Positions 34,029 through 43,154 are shown, counted from the first letter of the stretch. The stretch: DNA of 64,000 nt from Treponema phagedenis (GCF_008153345.1 NZ_CP042818.1:310001-374000); one strand, 5' to 3'. The notes: generated from the sequence alone by a model not told the origin. Made by a program: numbers and translations.

Positions 34029-34934
34029 ATGAGAAAAAATAAAGGAGTGATTGCGGTGTTTATTTTGCCCGCTGCGAGTATGTTTATCATAGTATTCCTT
34101 TATCCTATCCTCAGAACGATTGTAATGAGCTTCTTTAAAATTGAAGGCATTACCGATTCTGTCAGTCGGTGGTCATTCGTCGGGTTTGCAAATTACGCCA
34201 AGCTGATGAAGACCGGACTCTTTCATATCTCATTATGGAATTTGGCGCGCATTTGGTTTATCGGCGGTATTATTGTAATGTCGCTCGCACTTTTGTTTGC
34301 GGTTATTCTGACAAGCGGGATTAAGTTCAAACGCTTTTTTCGTGCAGTCATTTATTTACCGAATATTGTCAGTGCGGTTGCCCTTGCCACCATGTGGCTG
34401 CAATATGTGTACAGCCCCAAATTCGGATTATTAAAAAGCTTTTTTACCTCGATCGGTTGGGAGCGGCTTGCACAAGTGCAATGGCTGGATAATGAGCATA
34501 AGTTTATGGCTTTGCTGCTTGCCTATTGTTTCGGCATGGTTGGCTATCATATGCTGATATTTTTAAGCGGCATTGAGCGAATCGGTACCGAGTATTTTGA
34601 GGCGGCAACCTTAGACGGAGCAAATAAGCCGGAACAGTTTTGGTATATAACACTGCCGCTTTTAAAGGGTGTATTCCGCATCAACATTACCATGTGGACG
34701 GTAACCTCAGTGGGCTTCTTTGTCTGGTCGCAGTTTTTTTCCACCGTTACTGCCGACACGCAAACCATCACACCGATGGTGTATTTGTATCTGCAAATTT
34801 TCGGTGCCGGCAACAGCATAACCGAAAGAAATTCGGGCGTGGGTGCTGCGGTGGGTGTTTTATTGTGTATCTGTGTGGTAACGGTTTTCAGCTTATGCAA
34901 TCATCTTTTAAAAGATAAGGATTTGGAATTTTAG
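34029..34934 (+). CDS. Sugar ABC transporter permease (MalF/UgpA type)
   Basis: 301 aa with six predicted membrane segments and the cytoplasmic EAA loop EAATLDGANKPEQFWYITLP that contacts the ATPase. TGGAGGAG lies six to nine bases before the ATG. It follows the binding-protein gene by 71 bases and precedes the second permease by nine, so one operon is clear. Partner of the next gene in a heterodimeric importer. Confidence 0.92.
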   Translation: MRKNKGVIAVFILPAASMFIIVFLYPILRTIVMSFFKIEGITDSVSRWSFVGFANYAKLMKTGLFHISLWNLARIWFIGGIIVMSLALLFAVILTSGIKFKRFFRAVIYLPNIVSAVALATMWLQYVYSPKFGLLKSFFTSIGWERLAQVQWLDNEHKFMALLLAYCFGMVGYHMLIFLSGIERIGTEYFEAATLDGANKPEQFWYITLPLLKGVFRINITMWTVTSVGFFVWSQFFSTVTADTQTITPMVYLYLQIFGAGNSITERNSGVGAAVGVLLCICVVTVFSLCNHLLKDKDLEF

Positions 34935-34943
34935 GAGCGGCAA

Positions 34944-35834
34944 ATGTCAAAGTTATTTCAAGGCGGAATGGAAAGCGGTACAAACCGTTTTCAGATAAAA
35001 AAAGAGCTCAGGCTGCTGCCTGGCTATACAATTATTACTATCTGGGTGCTTTTTACCTTTGTGTTAATCGGCTGGGTGGTGCTTGCAAGCCTTTCCACCA
35101 CAAAAGAGATTTTTTCCAACACCTTTTTATCAAGCGGACTCCATTTTGAAAATTATACAAAGGCATGGAAACATTCCAATGTATCGGTTATATTTTCAAA
35201 CTCGCTCTTTTACTCTATTTTTTCCTGCGTGCTGCTTATTCTGATTTGCGCCCCCGCTGCTTATGCACTTTCTCGTTTTAAGTTTATTGCAAATAAGCTT
35301 ATTCAAACAAGCTTTGCCGCAGCGATGGGTGTGCCGATTGTTATGATTGTGCTGCCCCTGTTTGCGATGGTTGCAGGACTCAACATATTAAATAACGTTG
35401 CCTTAAACAAGGCTACCTTGATTTTTCTGTATGTGGGAATTAACGTACCGTATACCACGATTTTTTTAACCACCTTTTTTGCAAACCTTTCCACCGCCTT
35501 TGAAGAAGCAGCCGCGATTGACGGATGTAATCCGGTAAAGACATTCTGGCTTATTATGTTCCCGATGGCGCAACCCGGCATTATTACTGTCAGCATTTTT
35601 AACTTTATCAATATTTGGAACGAATACTTTATCTCCTTAATTTTCGGAAACTCAAATCAGGTGCGCTCGGTTGCAGTCGGATTGTACTCAATGATTAACT
35701 CCATGAAATACACGGGAGACTGGGCAGGCATGTTCGCCGCAGTTATCATCGTATTTTTGCCAACCTTAATTTTGTACATCTTCCTTTCCGAAAAAATCAT
35801 CGCCGGCGTTACCGGCGGCGGCGTAAAAGGCTAA
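34944..35834 (+). CDS. Sugar ABC transporter permease (MalG/UgpE type)
   Basis: 296 aa with six membrane segments and the EAA loop EAAAIDGCNPVKTFWLIMFP. GGAGCGG lies about five bases before the ATG. The operon ends here and no ATPase gene is present; the importer probably uses a shared MsiK/MalK-like ATPase encoded elsewhere, as in other bacteria with orphan sugar importers. Confidence 0.92.
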   Translation: MSKLFQGGMESGTNRFQIKKELRLLPGYTIITIWVLFTFVLIGWVVLASLSTTKEIFSNTFLSSGLHFENYTKAWKHSNVSVIFSNSLFYSIFSCVLLILICAPAAYALSRFKFIANKLIQTSFAAAMGVPIVMIVLPLFAMVAGLNILNNVALNKATLIFLYVGINVPYTTIFLTTFFANLSTAFEEAAAIDGCNPVKTFWLIMFPMAQPGIITVSIFNFINIWNEYFISLIFGNSNQVRSVAVGLYSMINSMKYTGDWAGMFAAVIIVFLPTLILYIFLSEKIIAGVTGGGVKG

Positions 35835-35974
35835 GCCGATCCGTAACCGAGTGTGTTTATTACCTTCAGCGGATTTCTGCTTGGACGTGATCTTTTCGCG
35901 GTGTCTTTAGTTTTCCTCAATAATAAATCCGTCAAAACTCATCATTCGGGATTGAACATGGATGGCAAAATCTA

Positions 35975-36245
35975 ATTTCCAACGATGTTTTAAAGCAAAG
36001 TAATTTGCAAAGCTTTAAAACTCGCAGGTTTGGTTTTGACAAGGACGTCAAAATCAGAACGGGCACGGACGCCCGTGGTTCCACGCAGCAGCGATGTTTT
36101 AAAATAAAAGTATTTGCAAAGTTACACCGGATCCAGCATCACTATGGTAAATTGCCCACCGTTGCGCCGTGTCGGACTCTTTTTTATAACAGGGAGTTTT
36201 TAAACTCGTGGTTTAGTTTTTGACACGGATGTCAAAAACTAACCT
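35975..36245. repeat. Family A units with a family B copy (minus) inside
   Basis: Family A at 35980-36120 (long stem GTTTTAAAGC, loops AAGGAC and ACGGAC) breaks off in mid-hairpin at about 36115. A minus-strand B copy (36136-36186, GGTAAATTGCCCACC, GCGCCGTGTCGGACTC and T-run) sits there, followed by the last family A segment (AACTCGTGGTTTAGTTTTTG, ACACGGATGTCAAAAACT). This looks like insertion of B into A. No gene in 35835-36436. Confidence 0.75.
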
Positions 36246-36436
36246 GAGCTTTTTTTTATAAAATTGTTTATGATGTATATACGATGTGTTAAAAAAATAA
36301 TTGAGTTATTAAAAAAACCGCTACATTAGTTCTGTCGATGGTTTGTAGATGCCTCGCTGCAACTTCAAACCGCAACGCCCATAAGTGTACGATCGGTATC
36401 CTTTGTGCATACACTCGGCGATAGCCAAAAAAGTAC

Positions 36437-36465
36437 TTGTGCAGAAACTCGACATCTGTTATACT
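36437..36465 (+). promoter_or_regulatory. Putative leaderless promoter of thyX
   Basis: TTGTGC (36437-36442), a 17-base spacer, TATACT (36460-36465), six bases, then the thyX ATG at 36472. No Shine-Dalgarno. Confidence 0.55.
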
Positions 36466-36471
36466 CGGCAT

Positions 36472-37308
36472 ATGGCTCATTGTATCGTTCCCGAAGCGGA
36501 AGCAATTTTAGACAAAGAATTTAAGGTGTTGGACAAAGGGTTTGTTCGATTGGTGGATTATCTTGGCGGAGATGCTCGCATTGTGCAAGCGGCACGGGTT
36601 TCGTACGGTGAAGGAACTAAAACGGTGCGTGAAGACGGTGCGCTTATTGATTATCTTCTGCGGCACCAGCATACCTCTCCTTTTGAACAAGTAACGCTTA
36701 CCTTTCATGCAAAGATGCCCATTTTTGTCGCTCGTCAATGGGTTCGGCACCGAACGGCCCGGATTAACGAAATATCCGGCCGCTATTCAATTATGCAAAA
36801 TGAATTTTACATTCCGGAAGCCGAAGATATAGCCTTTCAAAGTAGGGATAACAAGCAGGGCAGGAGCACTGAAGCGCTTTCGCCGGCTTTGCAAAAAGAA
36901 ATTACCGAAGAACTGACAAGCCAGCAAGAGGCGGCATACCAAAGTTATCAAAAGCTTATCGACAAAAACATTGCTCGCGAGCTTGCCAGAATTAATCTTC
37001 CGCTTTCCACATATACCGAATGGTATTGGCAAATAGACTTGCATAATCTTTTTCACTTTTTACATCTGCGCTGCGATCCGCATGCACAAATGGAAATACG
37101 CGCATATGCCGAAGTCATGCTTGATATCTGCCGAAAAGTAGCACCGTTAGCAACCAAGTCCTTTGAGCAGCATCAAAAGGGTGGAGTCCGTTTTTCCGAA
37201 GCCGAAATGCAGGCGCTGCGAAATGTTCTTGTGGGAAAAGATTCCGGGTTGACCGGCAAAGCGCTTGAGCGGTTTGAAGAAAAAATTAAAACCGGTAAAC
37301 AACTGTAA
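36472..37308 (+). CDS. thyX: Flavin-dependent thymidylate synthase ThyX
   Basis: 278 aa FAD enzyme that methylates dUMP to dTMP with methylene-tetrahydrofolate and NAD(P)H. The ThyX signature RHRTARINEISGRY is complete at about residues 89-102 (R-H-R-x5-E-x-S-x-R-Y). Substrate-binding residues lie in STYTEWYWQIDLHNLFHFLH and the C-terminal Arg-rich helix follows. The start at 36472 (MAHCIVPEAEAI) matches the N-terminus expected for treponemal ThyX. The longer ORF from 36385 would be translated across the promoter. Single-gene unit with the leaderless promoter listed above. Confidence 0.95.
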   Translation: MAHCIVPEAEAILDKEFKVLDKGFVRLVDYLGGDARIVQAARVSYGEGTKTVREDGALIDYLLRHQHTSPFEQVTLTFHAKMPIFVARQWVRHRTARINEISGRYSIMQNEFYIPEAEDIAFQSRDNKQGRSTEALSPALQKEITEELTSQQEAAYQSYQKLIDKNIARELARINLPLSTYTEWYWQIDLHNLFHFLHLRCDPHAQMEIRAYAEVMLDICRKVAPLATKSFEQHQKGGVRFSEAEMQALRNVLVGKDSGLTGKALERFEEKIKTGKQL

Positions 37309-37450
37309 TTTTATTGTAAAAGGATGCAGTAAGAGTTTTCTACTGGTCGTCTGTTGCGTTTAAAGAAAGGGCTTCATAAAAAATTGGTGTAATGTTTTAT
37401 AAGTAAGTTGCTGTTATGCTAATTGGAATGTTAACCATAACAGCTTAAAG

Positions 37451-37625
37451 ATTCAGTATCACTATGGTAAGTTTACTCACCGTTGCGAAATTCAATACTC
37501 GTGTAGCGTTTTGTAATTAATTTCCTGTTATGCAAATCGGAGTATCAACAATGAGGGACTGCAGATTTAGCACTACTATGGTAAATTGCCCACCGTTGCG
37601 CCGTGTCGAACTCTTTTTTATAAAA
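37451..37625 (-). repeat. Two family B copies in tandem
   Basis: Bases 37451-37490 (GGTAAGTTTACTCACC, partial) and 37505-37625 (tail GTTTTGTAATTAATTTCCTG, then GGTAAATTGCCCACC, GCGCCGTGTCGAACTC and T-run). The T-run ends about 130 bases upstream of the -35 of the lipoprotein gene. No gene is seen in 37309-37754. Confidence 0.75.
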
Positions 37626-37754
37626 CTTTTTACGTTTTGAGTAAGATGTATTAAAAACAAATCGACTTATTAAAAAAATTTTATACTAATGTCTAACTCA
37701 CAATAAAAACACAAAAATTTTCATGCGTATGGCCTCATCACGGCAATAATCGTA

Positions 37755-37783
37755 TTGATAGGCTTTTTATTATCGGGTATTAT
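37755..37783 (+). promoter_or_regulatory. Putative (near-)leaderless promoter of the 37792 lipoprotein gene
   Basis: TTGATA (37755-37760), a 17-base spacer, TATTAT (37778-37783), eight bases, ATG at 37792. No Shine-Dalgarno. Confidence 0.55.
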
Positions 37784-37791
37784 GCTTTGCT

Positions 37792-38595
37792 ATGTTTCGA
37801 AAAAAATGTATACAAATTGTATTGCTCTGTGTTTCCTGTTTGTTTTTTGCATGTACTCAAAAAAATGAGGAGCCGCTGAAAAGTGTTGAGCATGAAAAAA
37901 TAAAACGCGTGTTGCAAAAACGGCTTCTTTTTGTACTTGGGCAGGATTATGGCGAGCGTCCGGCAATTCTGCAATTTTTACAAACAGAGTATGAAACAGC
38001 GGACGGGCAGGTGCAAATTCTCACTTATGCGGATTTGACAAAGCAGTCAAGGCAGCCGCGGACTAAAATGATCCTTGATGCCATTCGAGAGCAAAAGAGC
38101 GAAGTTGTAATCAGTTTGGGGGTCCCCGAAGCAAGTGGAAAGTATCTTTTAGCGGCAAAGAGGGAGGATCCTTCTGTAACGGTTATTTCGCTTTTGGCGG
38201 CGGAAGAAATTTTGCCTATTCAGGCGGCGAGTGATTTGGTTATCGATTTTCAACTTTCCGAAAATTCTTTAGAACATGAACAAGAGGTTTCTGTAAGCGA
38301 TTCAGAATTGGCGCAGCTTTTGATGGCGGCTCTTGTTTTTGCGGAAGAGAAAAAAGACGGCTCGTCACTGCAAAGTCCTTTGCTGCAATTTGCCGATTCG
38401 CTTGCAACTGTTTCCGCATTATTAAATGAAAAGGGTAAAAACACCACTTTGTACCGGCTTGTTAATTATATTGATCCCGACACCGGGCTTACCGCACGCA
38501 ACCATGTTCTTTTAGATGAAGAGCAAATTGCCGAAGAACAACCGAAAGACATGTTGATGGAAAAAGCAATCAATGAGGCGGAGAAAGAGCCGTGA
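37792..38595 (+). CDS. Periplasmic-binding-like lipoprotein
   Basis: 267 aa. Signal peptide with lipobox FFAC (Cys near residue 21). The mature part contains alternating strand-helix units (RLLFVLGQDYG, VQILTYADLT, EVVISLGVPEASGKYLLAA, VTVISLLAAEEILPI, ASDLVIDFQLS) suggesting a Rossmann-like substrate-binding fold, perhaps related to the DUF3798 lipoproteins. The acidic C-terminus looks unstructured. Its stop overlaps the metallophosphoesterase start by four bases, so the two are coupled. Function unknown. Confidence 0.7.
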   Translation: MFRKKCIQIVLLCVSCLFFACTQKNEEPLKSVEHEKIKRVLQKRLLFVLGQDYGERPAILQFLQTEYETADGQVQILTYADLTKQSRQPRTKMILDAIREQKSEVVISLGVPEASGKYLLAAKREDPSVTVISLLAAEEILPIQAASDLVIDFQLSENSLEHEQEVSVSDSELAQLLMAALVFAEEKKDGSSLQSPLLQFADSLATVSALLNEKGKNTTLYRLVNYIDPDTGLTARNHVLLDEEQIAEEQPKDMLMEKAINEAEKEP

Positions 38596-39254
38596 ATATG
38601 CTGCAAGCTGTTGCTCCCGGTATTATCGGCAACGAAGAAGCAAAAAATGCTTTTGAAGCAACTCGTTCGGCAAAACTTTTACTTGTCTCCGATACACACG
38701 GAAGCAGCCTTGCGCTTGCTTCTCTTATATTAGAGTTTGGGCGGCATGTAGACGCATTGCTTTTTGCAGGAGACGGGGCCGATGATATTTTACGGTATTG
38801 TGTGGAGGCCTGTTATACGGATGTATTGAAGCAGGCATTGCCGCCGCTCGTATTCTTGGTATCCGGCAATTGTGATTTCGGACAATATTCATTACCGGGG
38901 ATAAGTCCTTCGTTCATTGTTCCAAAAAATCAAAAAATAACTGTTTCAGGCACTTCAATATTTCTTACGCATGGAGATAAGTATTCGGTTGATTTTGGAA
39001 CCCTACTTTTAACCGAAGCAGGCAAAAACATGCAATGCTCGGTTGCGGTACACGGGCATACACATGTTCAACGAAAAATAGATGAGAATAATTTTTTGAT
39101 TGTTAATCCGGGCAGCTTGGAGCGCCCGCGCGGAAGATCAAAGGCAGGCTTTGCAATTATGGATGTATACCAAGGTTTATCTCCAAGCGTTAGTTTTTAT
39201 GCGGCTCAAAAAGGAGTGGGGAACAAGTCGCAGTATATACAAATTAATCTTTAG
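38592..39254 (+). CDS. YfcE/MJ0936-type metallophosphoesterase
   Basis: 220 aa (GTG at 38592, or ATG two codons on). Calcineurin-like motifs in order: LVSDTHG, LLFAGDGADD, VSGNCDFG, FLTHGDKY, VHGHTHVQ, VNPGSLERPRG. The YfcE family hydrolyses phosphodiesters, but natural substrates are largely undefined. No signal peptide, so cytoplasmic. Overlap with the preceding lipoprotein gene indicates translational coupling, which is odd because the two products are in different compartments. Confidence 0.88.
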   Translation: MNMLQAVAPGIIGNEEAKNAFEATRSAKLLLVSDTHGSSLALASLILEFGRHVDALLFAGDGADDILRYCVEACYTDVLKQALPPLVFLVSGNCDFGQYSLPGISPSFIVPKNQKITVSGTSIFLTHGDKYSVDFGTLLLTEAGKNMQCSVAVHGHTHVQRKIDENNFLIVNPGSLERPRGRSKAGFAIMDVYQGLSPSVSFYAAQKGVGNKSQYIQINL

Positions 39255-39260
39255 TGGATT

Positions 39261-39998
39261 TTAGTTCATTACTTTTGCTAAGAAAGATTTAGTGCGCTCT
39301 TCTTTCGGTGCGGTGAATATTTGCTGCGACGTTCCTTCTTCAAGAATTTTTCCTTCGTCTATAAAAAGAATACGGTCTGCGACATCTTTTGCAAAGCTCA
39401 TTTCATGGGTAACAATTGCCATAGTCATGCCTTTTTCCGCAAGATTTTTCATTACCGCCAAAACCTCGCCTACCATTTCAGGATCTAAAGCGCTTGTAGG
39501 TTCGTCAAAGAGCAACATTTTAGGTTCCATTGCAAGGGCTCGCACAATTGCAATACGCTGCTTTTGTCCGCCTGAAAGTTGGTTCGGGTATACATTTTCT
39601 TTATCAGCCAAACCTATTTGCGAAAGAAGTTCCAGTGCCTGCGCGCGTGCTTTTTCTTCGGGTGTTTTATTTACCGTCATCGGACTGAGGATAATATTTT
39701 CCATTACCGTCATATGAGGGAAAAGGTTAAAATGCTGGAAAACCATTCCCACTTCTTTTCGATATAAATCAAGCCCGCCTTTCCGCCAATTTTGTGGGTC
39801 GGTAACATCTTTTCCCTCAAAGTATATTTTCCCTGCATCGGGGACTTCCAAAAGATTCAAGCAACGCAAAAAAGTGCTCTTCCCTGAGCCTGAAGCCCCG
39901 ATAATAACCACAACCTCACCCTGGCTTATTTCAGTATCTATACCGCAAAGCACGGAAAGCTTGCCAAAACTTTTTTTTAAACCTTCGACCTTAAGCAT
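39261..39998 (-). CDS. Polar amino-acid ABC transporter ATPase (GlnQ type)
   Basis: 245 aa. Walker [10 protein letters not shown] at about 33-41, LSGGQKQR signature, [15 protein letters not shown] Walker B and D-loop, and MAIVTHE switch. The wording is that of GlnQ/HisP/ArtP ATPases. It overlaps the permease gene by eight bases. It is the last gene of a minus-strand operon (binding protein, permease, ATPase), and its stop is only six bases from the convergent metallophosphoesterase stop. Confidence 0.93.
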   Translation of the reverse strand: MLKVEGLKKSFGKLSVLCGIDTEISQGEVVVIIGASGSGKSTFLRCLNLLEVPDAGKIYFEGKDVTDPQNWRKGGLDLYRKEVGMVFQHFNLFPHMTVMENIILSPMTVNKTPEEKARAQALELLSQIGLADKENVYPNQLSGGQKQRIAIVRALAMEPKMLLFDEPTSALDPEMVGEVLAVMKNLAEKGMTMAIVTHEMSFAKDVADRILFIDEGKILEEGTSQQIFTAPKEERTKSFLAKVMN

Positions 39999-40680
39999 AC
40001 TTCATCCTTTTTTCAATATATCCGAGCAATTTTGAAAGCGGATATGTAAGCAAGAAGTAACAAAGAGCCGCAATTAAAAGCGGTTCAAAAGGTAAAAAAG
40101 TATTACCGCGTATAACGTTTGCCTTATACATGAGATCCGCAATGCCGATTACCGAAACAATAGAAGATTCTTTTATCACCGCAATAAACTCATTTCCAAG
40201 CGTCGGCAAAGCGGTTTTAAATGCCTGCGGAAAAATAATCAATCTAAGTGTTTGTCTATAAGAGAGTCCGAGCGAGCGAGCTGCTTCGGTTTGTCCAATC
40301 TCTATTGCTTGGATACCGGAGCGAAAAATTTCGCATATATACGCGCCGGAATTAATCGCAAGGGTTATAACACCCGGTATAAAATCAGAAAAGGGCATTC
40401 CGATTATGGAAGATAGCAATTTATTATTCGGAAATTTGATCCCCAAAGCCGGCAGCCCATAATAGATGATAAAAAGCTGCACCAGCAATGGAGTCCCGCG
40501 AATAAACTCAACATAAGCTGTTGAGATAAAACGCAGCCATTTTTGCTTGCTTATTCTGCCGAGTACTAAAACAATTCCGATTAGTACGCCGAATGCAACA
40601 GTGAATAAGGCAAGCAAAACAGTATTTTTGATGCCGATAAGATAGTATAACCAATACTTGGCTAAGAATGAGAAGTTCAT
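39991..40680 (-). CDS. Polar amino-acid ABC transporter permease
   Basis: 229 aa, five or so membrane segments, with family motifs [39 protein letters not shown] and [20 protein letters not shown] (the EAA loop). HisM/GlnP family. It begins nine bases after the binding-protein stop. The single permease probably works as a homodimer. Confidence 0.93.
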   Translation of the reverse strand: MNFSFLAKYWLYYLIGIKNTVLLALFTVAFGVLIGIVLVLGRISKQKWLRFISTAYVEFIRGTPLLVQLFIIYYGLPALGIKFPNNKLLSSIIGMPFSDFIPGVITLAINSGAYICEIFRSGIQAIEIGQTEAARSLGLSYRQTLRLIIFPQAFKTALPTLGNEFIAVIKESSIVSVIGIADLMYKANVIRGNTFLPFEPLLIAALCYFLLTYPLSKLLGYIEKRMKYA

Positions 40681-40689
40681 ACAATTTTA

Positions 40690-41514
40690 TTACTCAACCA
40701 GTTCGTTTGCCGCAGTAACAAATTCAAATATTTTCCCTTGTGATTTTAATCTGATAATCGTTTTATTGATTACATCCAGTAATTCATTTTCGCCTTTTTT
40801 CACAGCGATTGCCGATCCGCCTGATTCATCCTTAAAAGTATATGCGGCAAGGGTTAAATCCGAATGTGCCTGTTGATAGCTTTCAGCAACGGGCAACTCC
40901 ATAATAACCGCATCCACTTTTTTGTTTTTTAATTCCATTACGATATCGGGAATCTTTGCAAGTTCTTTTATTTGAGCATGCGGATCTTCAAGGTCTTTTT
41001 CAGCAACGCCTTTTATCTCTTTTTTAGCAATTTCAACCTGAACAGTTCCGCGTTGTGCGCCAAGCATTTTGTCTTTTAAACTTTCGGAAGAGGAGCCGTA
41101 AAGCGCTGCATCAGCCGAGCGAATAAGAACTCCCTGTTCGGCAATATAGTAAATATTCGAAAAATCAACATTTTGCTCACGCTCCGGGGTCGGTGTCATA
41201 CCTGCAAGCACCATATCAACAGTACCTGTAGCAAGAGCTGCAAGCAATCCGTCAAAATCCATATCTTTAATTACCAACTCAACACCTAAATCTTTTGCGA
41301 TTTCTTTTGCAATTGAGATATCAAAACCGACAATTTCATCCTTACCGTCTTTTTGTAAATGAAATTCATACGGCGGGTAATCAGCGGATGTACCTAAAAC
41401 AATCTTGCCTTCCTCTTTAATAGAGGTGTATTTACTCTTTTTTTCACCGCCTCCGCAAGCAACCGGTATAAAGAAAAGAGCAAAAAGAGCGATTCCTTGA
41501 ATAATTTTTTTCAT
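40690..41514 (-). CDS. Polar amino-acid ABC transporter substrate-binding lipoprotein
   Basis: 274 aa family 3 solute-binding protein. Lipobox PVAC near residue 20. Ligand-loop motifs are GTSADYPPYEF, DEIVGFDISIAKEIAKDLGV, VDMVLAGMTPTPEREQNVDF and KKVDAVIMELPVAESY. The YPPYEF plus T-P-x-R wording is typical of polar or charged amino-acid binding. GGAGAAAAATT precedes the ATG. First gene of the operon. Confidence 0.93.
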   Translation of the reverse strand: MKKIIQGIALFALFFIPVACGGGEKKSKYTSIKEEGKIVLGTSADYPPYEFHLQKDGKDEIVGFDISIAKEIAKDLGVELVIKDMDFDGLLAALATGTVDMVLAGMTPTPEREQNVDFSNIYYIAEQGVLIRSADAALYGSSSESLKDKMLGAQRGTVQVEIAKKEIKGVAEKDLEDPHAQIKELAKIPDIVMELKNKKVDAVIMELPVAESYQQAHSDLTLAAYTFKDESGGSAIAVKKGENELLDVINKTIIRLKSQGKIFEFVTAANELVE

Positions 41515-41754
41515 AATTTTTCTCCATGTGTTTTGTTATAAAATAAGCATATGGAAATTATCTGCAGCATTATTCTTATAACAGTATAATAAGTGTTTTA
41601 AAATTAAAACGCTATCAGTATACAAAACAACTCTTTTTTATTCAATATCTATAAAAATGATTTGCAGTTACATGCATAAAAATTTTTGCATTGCTATTAT
41701 GTGTAAACCTTGGGTAAAAAATAATTCGTTTAATAAAAGATTCGTGCATATAGT

Positions 41755-41880
41755 ACAGCATTTTCTAATTAACTTCCTGTTATAAAAATCGGGGTATCAA
41801 CAATAAGGAACTGCGGATTTAAGCATTCCTATGGTAAGTTTGCTCACCGTTGCGCCGTGTCGAACTCTTTTTTATAAAAT
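41755..41880 (-). repeat. Family B copy
   Basis: Tail AGCATTTTCTAATTAACTTC, CTGTTATAAAAATCGGGGTA, then GGTAAGTTTGCTCACC, GCGCCGTGTCGAACTC and a T-run. It is the inverse of the copy at 19608. The T-run faces the NYN gene. Confidence 0.78.
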
Positions 41881-42021
41881 TTTTTACGTTTTGTATAAAA
41901 TTATATATATGGGCGCTGCAATTTAAACGTTGCAGAAAACCGGCTTGTTTTTAAGCATCGTTTTTATTTAGAAAGAGTAACGTGCTGCACGGTCGAAACT
42001 TCTTCAAGTTATTTTCGGCTC

Positions 42022-42050
42022 TTGCAAAAGTATCGGAATTATTTGATAAT
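42022..42050 (+). promoter_or_regulatory. Putative promoter of the NYN-LOTUS gene
   Basis: TTGCAA (42022-42027), a 17-base spacer and GATAAT (42045-42050), giving a leader of about 75 bases with AT-rich sequence. AGGAGC lies 12 bases before the ATG, a long spacing. Confidence 0.5.
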
Positions 42051-42129
42051 ATCAACATGATGCTTATTTTTAAGCGCATACAAATAAAAATAAAATCTTT
42101 TAACATAATTTAGGAGCTTATATATATTT

Positions 42130-43101
42130 ATGGAAAAAAACTATGCACTATTAATTGACGGAGACAATATTTCTCCGCGGTATCTTGAAGCGATTGTAAA
42201 TGAAGTTTCAAAAGAAGGAGAGATCCAAATCAAGCGTATTTACGGTGACTGGACAACTGTTAATATGAATGGCTGGAAGAGTTTGCTTGCAAAAATACCG
42301 GTGCGACCTGTGCAGCAATTCCGCTATGGGGATAACGCAACCGACAACACAATAATAATGGAAGCAATTGAGCTTGCCAATAATAATAAAAATATTAATG
42401 CGATTTGTATTGTCTCAACCGATGCGGATTATTATAGTCTCGCGCTTAAACTGCGGGAATACGGATTATATGTGCTTGGAATCGGCAGAAGTAATGCAAA
42501 AGATATTTGGGTAAGTTCATGTAATGAGTTTAAGTATTTGGAAAATCTTGACGATGACGATAATGACGGGTCTGCGGAATCTTCGGAAGAAATAGATTCG
42601 TTGGAAAAACTTTTGCAGCATGCGTATAAAAACTCCCGCATGACGGAAGAAGGGTGGGTAAGCCTTTCGGATTTAGGGAAGTCAATTCGCAACAGCATGC
42701 CGGAATTTGATCCGCGTACGTATAATCACAGCACATTGCGGGAAATAGTTGAAGCTCTCTCTGACAATTTTGACATGAAATCGGATGAGCTTGTTCCGCC
42801 AAACTATTGGATTAAAGCAAAAACCGTCGCAGAGCCTGCAAAACGTTTAAACGGCGCTATAAAACGCTTTAAGGAAAAAGATCATTGGGGGGTCATTGAA
42901 AACAAAGAATATGGTTTGTTTCAGTTTTCGTATACCAATCTTTGCAAAGATTCTCGGCGAAATTCTTTGGCGGAAGGCACGCCGGTTACCTTTTCCGTGT
43001 TCAGAATGCCGAATCCTAAAGCGGAAACCCTAGAGAAGCGGAACGGAAGGGCTTCTAATGTTAAGGTTGTTAAACCGGAAAAACCGAACGTAAAAACATA
43101 A
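42130..43101 (+). CDS. NYN nuclease domain, LOTUS (OST-HTH) domain and CSD-like domain protein
   Basis: 323 aa. Residues about 1-140 form a LabA-like NYN (PIN-fold) domain with acidic metal-site stretches LLIDGDNIS, DNATDNTIIMEAIELA and STDADYYSL. Residues about 155-235 fit an OST-HTH/LOTUS RNA-binding domain (LLQHAYKNSRMTEEGWVSLS, DLGKSIRNSMPEFDPRTYNH, LREIVEALSDNFDM). Residues about 245-300 look like a cold-shock-type OB fold (GAIKRFKEKDHWGVIENKEY, GLFQFSYTNL, GTPVTFSVF). The combination suggests an RNA-targeting endonuclease. NYN-LOTUS proteins are known and widespread; the CSD tail is less often noted. Monocistronic. Confidence 0.82.
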   Translation: MEKNYALLIDGDNISPRYLEAIVNEVSKEGEIQIKRIYGDWTTVNMNGWKSLLAKIPVRPVQQFRYGDNATDNTIIMEAIELANNNKNINAICIVSTDADYYSLALKLREYGLYVLGIGRSNAKDIWVSSCNEFKYLENLDDDDNDGSAESSEEIDSLEKLLQHAYKNSRMTEEGWVSLSDLGKSIRNSMPEFDPRTYNHSTLREIVEALSDNFDMKSDELVPPNYWIKAKTVAEPAKRLNGAIKRFKEKDHWGVIENKEYGLFQFSYTNLCKDSRRNSLAEGTPVTFSVFRMPNPKAETLEKRNGRASNVKVVKPEKPNVKT

Positions 43102-43154
43102 ACGGTTTGTTTACGCGAGGAATCGGTGCTTTCTCACCGATTCCGGTCAACGCC

